Shown here in pieces: positions 8,154-13,293 of a stretch of DNA of 13,293 bases. The notes beneath the pieces are model-generated. The model did not search any database. It was not told where the DNA came from and saw only the letters and a list, made by a program, of their open reading frames with translations. Made by a program: the position numbers and the translations under genes. Position 1 is the first letter of the stretch; every line of letters begins with the position of its first letter. Source of the DNA: Clostridium sp. CAG:167 (GTDB lineage: Bacteria; Bacillota; Clostridia; Lachnospirales; Lachnospiraceae); NCBI GenBank assembly GCA_000433735.1, contig HF998350.1:1704-14996 (forward strand), given 5' to 3'.

Positions 8154-8161
8154 GCTATAAT
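8134..8161 (+). promoter_or_regulatory. Sigma-A promoter for tRNA-Leu
   Basis: TTGAAT (8134-8139) and a consensus TATAAT (8156-8161) are separated by 16 bases, with an extended -10 TGC at 8153-8155. The start of transcription would be near 8168, some 19 bases before the mature tRNA. The promoter overlaps an inverted repeat. Confidence 0.78.
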
Positions 8162-8186
8162 AATGTTCAGTGGTTGAAAAACCTAT

Positions 8187-8272
8187 GCTGGTGTGGCGGA
8201 ACTGGCAGACGCCCAGGACTTAAAATCCTGTGGGTGGTGACACCCGTACCGGTTCGATTCCGGTTACCAGCA
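8187..8272 (+). tRNA. tRNA-Leu (anticodon UAA)
   Basis: An 86-base class II tRNA. The acceptor stem GCTGGTG pairs with TACCAGC (one G-U), followed by discriminator A73 at 8272. The anticodon stem CAGGA (8214-8218) pairs with TCCTG (8226-8230) around the loop CTTAAAA, giving anticodon TAA at 8221-8223, which reads UUA. The long variable arm GGGTGGTGACACCC and the T-arm with GGTTCGATTCC are typical of leucine tRNA. CCA is not encoded; TTTACA follows directly, so CCA must be added after processing. No terminator hairpin lies between the tRNA and the T-box leader. Confidence 0.97.
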
Positions 8273-8282
8273 TTTACAATTA

Positions 8283-8288
8283 TATAAT
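8283..8288 (+). promoter_or_regulatory. Candidate -10 box for the thrS transcript
   Basis: A consensus TATAAT lies 10 bases after the tRNA, and transcription from it would begin near 8295, just before the first T-box stem. No good -35 box is visible; at 17-19 bases upstream the sequence is the tRNA T-arm (TTCCGG at 8258-8263). The thrS leader may therefore be expressed from this weak promoter, by read-through from the tRNA promoter, or both. Confidence 0.35.
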
Positions 8289-8295
8289 CCCAACA

Positions 8296-8543
8296 CAGCG
8301 AAGAGAACAGTAAGATGAACAGTATGCGCCAGAGAGAAGCACAGAGGCTGAGAGTGCTTTCACAGCTTTCATCCCAACACCAGCTCCGAGTGATCCCAAT
8401 CCGATCCGGCCGACACCGTTATCGTCTCAATGAAGCCGGGTACTTGCAGTAGAAGTGCCAAAAAGGGTGGAACCGCGAGATTGAATTTACGAGTCTCGTC
8501 CCTTCAAAAGATAGTTACGATAGAAGGGGCGGGGCTCTTTCTA
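8296..8543 (+). ncRNA. T-box leader of thrS (threonine-specific)
   Basis: This 5' leader senses uncharged tRNA-Thr and lets transcription continue into thrS when threonyl-tRNA is short. The T-box core AAGGGTGGAACCGCG is at 8463-8477. In stem I, GATGAA (8314-8319) pairs with TTCATC (8368-8373) and GAG (8303-8305) with CTC (8384-8386). The internal loop between them has AGTAA on the 5' side and, on the 3' side, a Thr codon ACC (8379-8381) followed by A, which is the likely specifier. The antiterminator is formed by AAGGG (8463-8467) with CCCTT (8500-8504) and CGAGA (8476-8480) with TCTCG (8494-8498), holding the TGGA bulge. The TGGA predicts a tRNA-Thr with U at position 73. The leader fills the whole gene-free stretch between the tRNA and thrS. 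Confidence 0.93.
8491..8543 (+). terminator. T-box-controlled terminator upstream of thrS
   Basis: A 14-bp stem forms between GAGTCTCGTCCCTT (8491-8504) and AAGGGGCGGGGCTC (8524-8537) with three G-U pairs and a 19-base loop, followed by TTTCTAT. Its 5' arm contains both strands used by the antiterminator (8494-8498 and 8500-8504), so the two folds exclude each other. Confidence 0.9.
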
Positions 8544-8580
8544 TATTGTGAAAAAAGAAAAAGACAAGGAGGAATCAGTA

Positions 8581-10533
8581 ATGAAAGTAATTTTAAAAGA
8601 TGGATCAAGCAAAGAGTATGAAAACAGCATGGCAGTTATCGACATTGCCAGAGATATCAGCGAAGGTCTGGCAAGAGTGGCCTGTGCAGCAGAACTGGAT
8701 GGCAAAGTAGTGGATCTGAGAACCGTGGTAGACGGAGAACATGAACTGAACATCCTGACATTTGACAGCGAAGAAGGAAAGAGAGCCTTCCGCCACACAG
8801 CATCCCATGTACTGGCTCAGGCAGTCAAGAGACTGTACCCTCAGGCAAAATGCACCATCGGCCCATCCATTGAAGATGGATTTTACTATGATTTTGATAT
8901 GGAATCCCTGGACCGTGCCGCACTGGACGCATTGGAAAAAGAGATGAAAAAGATCGTCAAAGAAGGAGCATCCATTGAGCGTTTTACTCTGCCAAGAGAA
9001 GAGGCGATCAAACTGATGCAGGAAAAAGACGAACCGTACAAAGTAGAACTGATCGAAGATCTGCCAGAAGGAGAGGAAATTTCCTTCTATCAGATGGGCG
9101 AGTTCGTAGACCTGTGTGCCGGCCCACACCTGATGACAACCAAACCGCTGAAAGCTATGAAATTGACCTCATCCTCCGGAGCGTACTGGAGAGGCAGTGA
9201 GAAAAATAAGATGCTTACCAGAATCTACGGAACTGCTTACACAAAGAAAGCAGACCTGGACGCACATCTGGAGCACCTGGAAGAGATCAAGAAGAGAGAC
9301 CATAACAAACTGGGCCGCGAACTGGAACTGTTCACAACGGTAGATGTGATCGGCCAGGGACTTCCACTGATCATGCCAAACGGTGTAAAAGTGATTCAGA
9401 AGATGCAGAGATGGATCGAAGACGAGGAAACACGCCGCGGTTATATGAGAACCAAGACACCGCTGATGGCCAAATCCGATCTGTACAAGATCTCCGGCCA
9501 CTGGGATCATTACAAAGAAGGTATGTTCGTACTGGGAGACGAGGAAAAAGACAAAGAAGTATTTGCCCTGCGTCCAATGACCTGTCCATTCCAGTACTAT
9601 GTATACAAGGCAAGTCAGAAATCCTACCGTGATCTGCCATGCCGCTATGGTGAGACATCTACTCTGTTCCGTAACGAAGATTCCGGCGAGATGCACGGAT
9701 TGACCCGTGTGCGCCAGTTTACGATTTCCGAGGGACACCTGATCGTCCGTCCGGACCAGATGGTCAAAGAATTTAAAGACTGTATCGCACTGGCACAGTA
9801 TTGTCTCCAGGTATTGGGACTGGAAGAAGATGTAACCTATCATCTGTCCAAATGGGATCCGGAAAATAAAGAAAAATACATTGGAGATGCAGAAGTCTGG
9901 GAAGAGACAGAAGGACATATCCGTCAGATGCTGCAGGAACTGAACATAGAGTTCAGCGAAGATGTAGGAGAAGCCGCTTTCTACGGACCAAAAGTAGACA
10001 TCAATGCCAAAAATGTATACGGCAAAGAAGACACTATGATCACGATCCAGTGGGATGCCCTTCTGGCAGAGCAGTTTGATATGTATTATATCGACGAAAA
10101 AGGCGAGAAGAAACGCCCATATATCATCCACAGAACATCCGTAGGATGCTACGAGAGAACACTGGCATGGCTTATCGAAAAATATGCCGGAGCCTTCCCA
10201 ACCTGGCTGGCACCGGAGCAGGTTCGTGTACTTCCAATCTCAGAGAAATACATTGATTATGCAAAGAAAGTAGAAGAACAGTTGAAGGCCAACGACATTG
10301 ACTGCAGTCTGGATAACCGTTCTGAGAAAATCGGCTACAAGATCCGTGAAGCAAGGCTGAAAAAGATCCCATACATGCTGGTAGTGGGACAGAAGGAAGA
10401 AGAAGAGGGCGTTGTATCTGTCCGCAGCCGTTTCAAAGGAGATGAAGGACAGCGTTCTCTGGAAGCGTTTATTGATGATATCTGTAAGGAAATCCGAACC
10501 AAGGAGATCCGGAAAGTAGAAGTGGAGGATTGA
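8581..10533 (+). CDS. thrS: Threonyl-tRNA synthetase
   Basis: A 650-residue class II synthetase that charges tRNA-Thr. Domains in order: TGS (about 1-62), editing domain with the HTASH motif (His72, His76) and LCAGPH (Cys179, His183), the catalytic core (about 250-540) and the anticodon-binding domain (from about 545). Zinc ligands are Cys335 (RPMTCPF), His386 (SEGHL) and His517 (IIHRT). Motif 2 is FRNEDSGEMHGLTRVRQF and motif 3 GCYERTLAWLIEKYAG. ATG 8581 was chosen over an in-frame GTG at 8548 because AAGGAGG (8567-8573) sits at ideal distance and the GTG overlaps the terminator. Several core stretches (TCPFQYYVYKAS, RYGETSTLFRNE, TISEGH) differ from the E. coli-type wording (NCPGH, FTQDDAH), suggesting a divergent ThrRS subgroup. 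The T-box leader controls it. Its stop overlaps the start region of the next gene. Confidence 0.97.
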   Translation: MKVILKDGSSKEYENSMAVIDIARDISEGLARVACAAELDGKVVDLRTVVDGEHELNILTFDSEEGKRAFRHTASHVLAQAVKRLYPQAKCTIGPSIEDGFYYDFDMESLDRAALDALEKEMKKIVKEGASIERFTLPREEAIKLMQEKDEPYKVELIEDLPEGEEISFYQMGEFVDLCAGPHLMTTKPLKAMKLTSSSGAYWRGSEKNKMLTRIYGTAYTKKADLDAHLEHLEEIKKRDHNKLGRELELFTTVDVIGQGLPLIMPNGVKVIQKMQRWIEDEETRRGYMRTKTPLMAKSDLYKISGHWDHYKEGMFVLGDEEKDKEVFALRPMTCPFQYYVYKASQKSYRDLPCRYGETSTLFRNEDSGEMHGLTRVRQFTISEGHLIVRPDQMVKEFKDCIALAQYCLQVLGLEEDVTYHLSKWDPENKEKYIGDAEVWEETEGHIRQMLQELNIEFSEDVGEAAFYGPKVDINAKNVYGKEDTMITIQWDALLAEQFDMYYIDEKGEKKRPYIIHRTSVGCYERTLAWLIEKYAGAFPTWLAPEQVRVLPISEKYIDYAKKVEEQLKANDIDCSLDNRSEKIGYKIREARLKKIPYMLVVGQKEEEEGVVSVRSRFKGDEGQRSLEAFIDDICKEIRTKEIRKVEVED

Positions 10534-10535
10534 TG

Positions 10536-10841
10536 ATGGAACAAAAATATGGTGCCAATGTAAAGGCAATCTTAGCACTGATCTTTTCCATCCTGTCCGT
10601 GGTTTGCTGCTGTATCTGGTATGTGTCCCTGTTACTGGGCATTGCAGCCATTGTGCTGGGAATCCTTACCGTCCGGGGCGAAAACCCGGGACAGAAAGAC
10701 CTGGGAATTGCCGGAATTGTAGTAGGATCCGTAGGCGTAGCACTGGCCGTGTCCATTGTGGTCATCTACATCGTGATGCATGGAAGTGCGGCATCGGACG
10801 GAGTGACCGGTGCATGGAACGCCATCAGCAGACTGGGATAA
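10536..10841 (+). CDS. Small DUF4190-like membrane protein (first of a pair)
   Basis: A 101-residue protein with two membrane segments, about residues 10-44 (with a Cys-Cys-Cys cluster at 24-26) and 57-81, joined by a short charged loop ending in GQKDLGIAGIVVGSVG. The repeated 'small residue-I-x-G-I' wording fits the DUF4190 family, whose function is unknown. ATG 10536 is favoured over ATG 10533 by the GTGGAGG at 10522-10528; both sit at the thrS stop (10531-10533), so translation is probably coupled to thrS. The family name is a judgement from pattern and topology, not from a search. Confidence 0.75.
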   Translation: MEQKYGANVKAILALIFSILSVVCCCIWYVSLLLGIAAIVLGILTVRGENPGQKDLGIAGIVVGSVGVALAVSIVVIYIVMHGSAASDGVTGAWNAISRLG

Positions 10842-10853
10842 GGAGGAAGGAAA

Positions 10854-11228
10854 ATGGTAGAAGAAACAAACAAGCATTTTGGACTGGCATTGACTTCCCT
10901 GATTTTAGGCGGTGTGTCGCTGCTTAGTTTTATGCTGTATGGACTCTCCGCGATCCCGGCATTGATCGGAGCCATCTTTGGTCTGATCTGCCTCATCAAA
11001 GGCCAGAAACATGTGCGGGTCATGGGCGGGATCGGCATGGCAGTGTGTATCCTTGGCATCATTGCCGCTGTGGCTATGGTGTATCTGTATGCCAGCATGA
11101 TCAACTGGCAGAATGTGAACATGGACGCTTTTCAGAGTCTGCAAAACATTGATCAGACTGATAAGACCCAGGTAACGGAGTGGGTACAGCAGTTTTTCAA
11201 GATGGATATCTCATCTTATATAAACTAG
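10854..11228 (+). CDS. Small DUF4190-like membrane protein (second of a pair)
   Basis: A 124-residue protein preceded by AAGGAGGAAGG, 12 bases after its neighbour. Two hydrophobic regions (about residues 9-49 and 56-81) flank the charged loop KGQKHVRV, the same layout as the preceding protein (ExxPGQKD loop). They look like diverged duplicates, but this copy has an added soluble tail of about 40 residues (82-124) with WQNVNMDAFQSLQ and TEWVQQFFKMD. Function unknown. Its TAG stop overlaps the stop of the minus-strand DUF2752 gene. No terminator is visible after it. Confidence 0.72.
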   Translation: MVEETNKHFGLALTSLILGGVSLLSFMLYGLSAIPALIGAIFGLICLIKGQKHVRVMGGIGMAVCILGIIAAVAMVYLYASMINWQNVNMDAFQSLQNIDQTDKTQVTEWVQQFFKMDISSYIN

Positions 11229-11635
11229 ACAAAGAGAAGGACATTTTTTACGATCCACTGGATCAGAAGAATGGCCAGACCGATATAAACCCAGGCGGTA
11301 TGGAAGTGAAAAAAAGGAAGCTTCCTGCCGCCTGTTTTTTTGTTGACTACCGTACACAGACTGTTCCAGACAACAAAAACAAGAAATAAAAGACCGGTGT
11401 AGGGAACAAAAGGATGATAGCGGAAACTCTCCCACAGGTGTCCGCCTGCCAGAGCACAGACAGCGTGGGTGCCGCCACAGCCGGGGCAGTACAGACCGGT
11501 GACAGACAAAAAAGAACAGGAAAATCCCAGATCTGTCAGTGTCAGCACACCGGCAGCGGCTAAGATCTCCACCATGACCAGGCCGCCTAAGAGTACAAGG
11601 CCCATTATATAGAAAATTCGATCGGTTGAATTCAT
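11225..11635 (-). CDS. DUF2752 domain membrane protein
   Basis: A 136-residue protein on the minus strand with the DUF2752 hallmark GLYCPGCGGTHAVCALAGGH (Cys50 and Cys53) followed by FRYHPFVPY. Membrane segments are at about residues 7-30, 76-96 and 113-134. The paired cysteines could bind metal or form a disulfide; the family's role is unknown. The ATG is preceded on its own strand by AGGAGG (plus-strand positions 11640-11645). A promoter lies about 40 bases further upstream. It converges on the two DUF4190-like genes. DUF2752 and DUF4190 genes are often small envelope proteins, so a shared function is conceivable but unproven. Confidence 0.88.
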   Translation of the reverse strand: MNSTDRIFYIMGLVLLGGLVMVEILAAAGVLTLTDLGFSCSFLSVTGLYCPGCGGTHAVCALAGGHLWESFRYHPFVPYTGLLFLVFVVWNSLCTVVNKKTGGRKLPFFHFHTAWVYIGLAILLIQWIVKNVLLFV

Positions 11636-11676
11636 GATTTCCTCCTGATAGTAAAAGTAAATATAACACAGTTTCT

Positions 11677-11706
11677 ATCATAGAACAGAAAACAAGAAAA
11701 TGTCAA
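11677..11706 (-). promoter_or_regulatory. Sigma-A promoter for the DUF2752 gene
   Basis: Read on the minus strand, a perfect TTGACA (plus-strand 11701-11706) and TATGAT (11677-11682) are spaced by 18 bases. Transcription would start near 11670, about 35 bases before the DUF2752 start codon. Confidence 0.65.
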
Positions 11707-11714
11707 TGATATAC

Positions 11715-11744
11715 TTGACAAATTGTGGGGAACTATGGTAATCT
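11715..11744 (+). promoter_or_regulatory. Sigma-A promoter for infC-rpmI-rplT
   Basis: A perfect TTGACA (11715-11720) and TAATCT (11739-11744) are spaced by 18 bases, with an extended -10 TGG at 11736-11738. The transcript would begin near 11751, giving a leader of about 180 bases. The -35 lies 8 bases from the -35 of the divergent promoter. Confidence 0.72.
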
Positions 11745-11750
11745 ATTCAA

Positions 11751-11919
11751 GGTGTTATAAAAGCAGAGTTATCCACTCTCACCTGACCGCATGCGAGACA
11801 TAGCGCGTTATGGTACAACATTTTTATTCATTAAAATAATGGTTAATTTTTATGTGGATAGCTGGTTTTTAGAAACAGGATCCATATTTTTTTGTGCTTT
11901 TTTGGCACAGTGTTATATT
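11751..11919 (+). ncRNA. L20-type leader of the infC-rpmI-rplT operon
   Basis: This leader has the layout of the Firmicutes L20 leader, in which ribosomal protein L20 binds its own mRNA and promotes premature termination. AGTTATCCAC (11767-11776) can pair at long range with GTGGATAGCT (11854-11863), ten pairs with one G-U. The 3' strand of that helix is also the 5' arm of the terminator at 11855-11884, so the two structures exclude each other. A local hairpin AGAGT/ACTCT (11765-11779) competes with the long-range helix, and a structured segment with ACC...GGT pairing lies at about 11786-11813. The assignment to the L20 leader family rests on gene order and this architecture; I could not run a covariance model. 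Confidence 0.75.
11855..11893 (+). terminator. Attenuator terminator upstream of infC
   Basis: TGGAT (11855-11859) pairs with ATCCA (11880-11884), and CTG plus TTT (11862-11868) with AAACAG (11873-11878), with small bulges. TATTTTTTT (11885-11893) follows. A second short hairpin, TGTGC (11893-11897) with GCACA (11905-11909), sits between it and the infC ribosome site. Confidence 0.75.
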
Positions 11920-11936
11920 AGGAGGTAAGAACAATC
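11920..11936 (+). promoter_or_regulatory. infC ribosome binding site and AUC start codon
   Basis: AGGAGGT (11920-11926) is followed 8 bases after AGGAGG by ATC at 11934, in frame with IF3. The nearest in-frame ATG (11946) would be 20 bases from the site, too far. infC genes commonly use AUU, AUC or AUA so that IF3, which rejects such starts, limits its own synthesis. Confidence 0.82.
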
Positions 11937-12440
11937 AGCGAATTAATGATTAACGAGCAGATTCGTGACAAAGAAGTCCGTCTCATCGGACCAGACGGAG
12001 AGCAGTTAGGCATCATGTCTGCGAAAGAAGCGTATTTCAAGGCCAAAGACGCCAATCTGGATCTGGTAAAGATCGCTCCGACAGCGAAACCACCAGTGTG
12101 CAAGATCATCGACTATGGTAAATACCGCTACGAGTTGGCTCGCAAAGCAAAAGAAGCAAAGAAAAAACAGAAAACAGTTGAGACGAAGGAGATTCGCCTT
12201 TCACCGAACATCGACACCAACGACCTGAATACAAAAGTAAATCAGGCACGGAAGTTTTTGTCCAAGGGAGCCAAGGTTAAAGTTTCTCTGCGGTTCCGTG
12301 GCCGTGAGATGGCGCACCGGGATGTAGGAAGAGAGATTCTGGATTCCTTCTACAAAGAACTGGAAGATGTTTCGACAGTTGATAAGCCTGCTAAGATGGA
12401 AGGAAGAAGTATGGTAATGTTTTTATCAGCCACAAAATAA
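11934..12440 (+). CDS. infC: Translation initiation factor IF-3
   Basis: IF3 binds the 30S subunit, prevents early 50S joining and checks the start codon and initiator tRNA. The 168-residue product begins M(AUC)-S-E-L-M-INEQIRDKEVRLIGPDGEQLG. The N-terminal domain runs to about residue 80 (APTAKPPVCKIIDYGKYRYE), a basic helix-linker KAKEAKKKQKT follows, then the C-terminal domain with KEIRLSPNIDTNDL, KVSLRFRGREMAH and a final GRSMVMFLSATK. All are standard for the family. The start is the AUC at 11934, see the ribosome site entry. First gene of the infC-rpmI-rplT operon, controlled by the leader attenuator and probably by IF3 itself through the start codon. Confidence 0.95.
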   Translation: MSELMINEQIRDKEVRLIGPDGEQLGIMSAKEAYFKAKDANLDLVKIAPTAKPPVCKIIDYGKYRYELARKAKEAKKKQKTVETKEIRLSPNIDTNDLNTKVNQARKFLSKGAKVKVSLRFRGREMAHRDVGREILDSFYKELEDVSTVDKPAKMEGRSMVMFLSATK

Positions 12441-12457
12441 TAACGGAGGAATGAATC

Positions 12458-12661
12458 ATGGCAAATCAGAAAATGAAAACAAAAAGAGCTGCTGCAAAGC
12501 GCTTCAAAGTTACCGGAACAGGTAAATTAAAGAGAAATAAGGCAAACCACAGCCACATCCTTACAAAGAAGACTACTAAGAGAAAAAGAAATCTTAGAAA
12601 ATCTGCTTTGGTAGATGAGACGAATGTAAAGACAATGAAGAAAATCATGCCATACAAGTAA
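12458..12661 (+). CDS. rpmI: Large ribosomal subunit protein bL35
   Basis: A 67-residue, very basic protein with the bL35 signature MKTKRAAAKRFKVTGTGKLKR near the N-terminus, HILTKKTTKRKRNLRK in the middle and a KKIMPYK end. It binds 23S rRNA in the 50S subunit. CGGAGGA (12444-12450) precedes the ATG, and the gap to infC is 17 bases. Normal length for the family. Confidence 0.98.
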   Translation: MANQKMKTKRAAAKRFKVTGTGKLKRNKANHSHILTKKTTKRKRNLRKSALVDETNVKTMKKIMPYK

Positions 12662-12686
12662 TTGGCGCTAAGGAGGTAAATTTCGA

Positions 12687-13043
12687 ATGGCTAGAATTAA
12701 AGGCGGAATGAACGCAAAGAAAAAACATAAAAGAGTATTGAAGTTAGCAAAGGGTTACAGAGGCGCTAGAAGCAAACAGTATCGTGTTGCAAAACAGTCT
12801 GTTATGCGTGCTTTGGAAGAGTCCTATACAGGTAGAAAGCAGAAGAAGAGACAGTTCAGACAGTTGTGGATTGCCCGTATCAACGCTGCTGCTCGTATCA
12901 ATGGACTTTCCTACAGCAAATTCATGTATGGTTTGAAACTTGCTGAAGTAAATGTAAACCGTAAGATGCTGTCTGAGATGGCTATCAGTGATCCGGAAGG
13001 ATTCGCTGCATTGGTTGAAGTTGCTAAGAGCAAACTTGCTTAA
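12687..13043 (+). CDS. rplT: Large ribosomal subunit protein bL20
   Basis: A 118-residue protein with the bL20 signature: the basic N-terminal arm MARIKGGMNAKKKHKRVLKL, AKGYRGARSKQYRVAKQSV, RKQKKRQFRQLWIARINAAAR and a C-terminal globular part ending in VEVAKSKLA. It is an early 50S assembly protein and, in Firmicutes, the repressor of this operon through the leader RNA. A near-perfect AAGGAGGT (12670-12677) precedes the ATG. A hairpin terminator follows 21 bases after the stop. Confidence 0.98.
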   Translation: MARIKGGMNAKKKHKRVLKLAKGYRGARSKQYRVAKQSVMRALEESYTGRKQKKRQFRQLWIARINAAARINGLSYSKFMYGLKLAEVNVNRKMLSEMAISDPEGFAALVEVAKSKLA

Positions 13044-13064
13044 TCAAATACAAATAAAAAATAC

Positions 13065-13098
13065 AAGGAGTATCTCGAGAGAGGTGCTCCTTTATTGA
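13065..13098 (+). terminator. Intrinsic terminator after rplT
   Basis: AAGGAGTATCTC (13065-13076) pairs with GAGGTGCTCCTT (13081-13092) over 12 base pairs including two G-U, capped by a GAGA tetraloop of the GNRA type. The T-run after the stem is weak (TTTATT), while an A-rich stretch precedes it. Confidence 0.75.
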
Positions 13099-13116
13099 CT
13101 TGCGAGGTAAAAACAC

Positions 13117-13293
13117 ATGAAACAATGTCGTTTGAAAACTCTGTTGGCGTATGTACTGGCAGGAGCACTTCTGATGCCGGCGGGTATGGTACCGGGAAGT
13201 TCTGTCAGGGCGGCAGAGACAGGCGCAGGAGGATCGCAGGCAACAGGACCGGCTGGGGGGGGAGGCACGACGAGCGGCCGCCGCGACCCCCCC
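13117..13293 (+). CDS. Secreted protein, 3'-partial
   Basis: The reading frame starts at ATG 13117, with GCGAGGTAA ahead of it as a moderate ribosome site, and runs off the window. The first ~33 residues form a clear Sec signal peptide: basic MKQCRLKT, hydrophobic LLAYVLAGALLMPAGMV, then SSVRA with cleavage likely before AET. What follows, ETGAGGSQATGPAGG, is a Gly/Ala/Ser/Thr-rich linker common at the start of secreted or cell-wall proteins. The last ~13 codons lie in a suspicious sequence and should not be trusted. The product cannot be identified. It has no evident promoter of its own beyond the rplT terminator. Confidence 0.6.
   Translation, partial: MKQCRLKTLLAYVLAGALLMPAGMVPGSSVRAAETGAGGSQATGPAGGGGTTSGRRDPP
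13255..13293 (+). other. Suspect contig-end sequence
   Basis: A run of eight G (13255-13262), a NotI-like GCGGCCGC (13274-13281) and a run of seven C at the very end (13287-13293) differ sharply from the surrounding composition. This looks like a low-quality read end or adapter remnant, not native coding sequence. Confidence 0.55.

Noticed and set aside
8548..8580. GTG start for thrS upstream of the ATG
   Set aside because: The GTG has no ribosome site and falls just after the terminator hairpin, while ATG 8581 has AAGGAGG at ideal spacing.
8430..8621. Short open frame crossing the T-box leader and thrS start
   Set aside because: It runs through the T-box core and terminator hairpin and has no ribosome site; the RNA structure explains the sequence.
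9169..10131. Long open frame on the minus strand opposite thrS
   Set aside because: It is the mirror of a highly conserved synthetase, has no ribosome site and no recognisable domain; the plus-strand gene explains it.
11946..11948. ATG as the infC start
   Set aside because: It is 20 bases from the AGGAGGT site; the AUC at 11934 fits both spacing and known infC practice.

Overview
The window reads as chromosomal core DNA of a Gram-positive, AT-moderate member of the Clostridia, most likely a Lachnospiraceae-type gut firmicute. This rests on the gene families and on the style of the control elements: strong AGGAGG ribosome sites, T-box regulation of thrS, an attenuated infC-rpmI-rplT leader, a MoxR/DUF58/transglutaminase cluster and a RelP-like small alarmone synthetase. 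Species cannot be named from the sequence alone. I see no insertion sequence, prophage, CRISPR array or restriction system.

Layout. Positions 1-810 hold the 3' part of an acidic protein with a C-terminal AAA (SpoVK/CbbX-like) domain that has lost its ATPase motifs. A flavin-reductase-family gene follows (826-1398). murA (1498-2796) stands alone between its own promoter and a terminator hairpin. Next is a tight operon (2871-8124): MoxR ATPase, DUF58 protein, membrane transglutaminase, and a small (p)ppGpp synthetase starting with TTG. A promoter embedded in an inverted repeat then drives tRNA-Leu(UAA) (8187-8272). Directly behind it lie a threonine T-box leader and thrS (8581-10533), with two small DUF4190-like membrane proteins (10536-11228). 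A DUF2752 gene on the minus strand converges on these, the two stop codons sharing one CTAG. Back-to-back divergent promoters (11677-11744) separate it from the infC-rpmI-rplT operon (11934-13043), which has an L20-type attenuator leader and an AUC start codon for infC. After the rplT terminator, a secreted-protein gene begins at 13117 and runs off the window, whose last ~40 bases look like a poor-quality contig end.

How it fits together. Much of the window concerns growth control of translation and the envelope: amino-acid-sensing control of ThrRS, autogenous control of IF3/L35/L20, a leucine tRNA, peptidoglycan precursor synthesis (MurA), an envelope-associated MoxR cluster, and an alarmone synthetase apparently co-transcribed with that cluster. 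Most genes are ordinary core genes. The most interesting points are the pseudo-AAA domain, the AUC start of infC with its two competing leader folds, the tRNA-Leu/T-box junction, and the alarmone synthetase placed in the MoxR operon. I did not find evidence for a wholly new multi-gene system.
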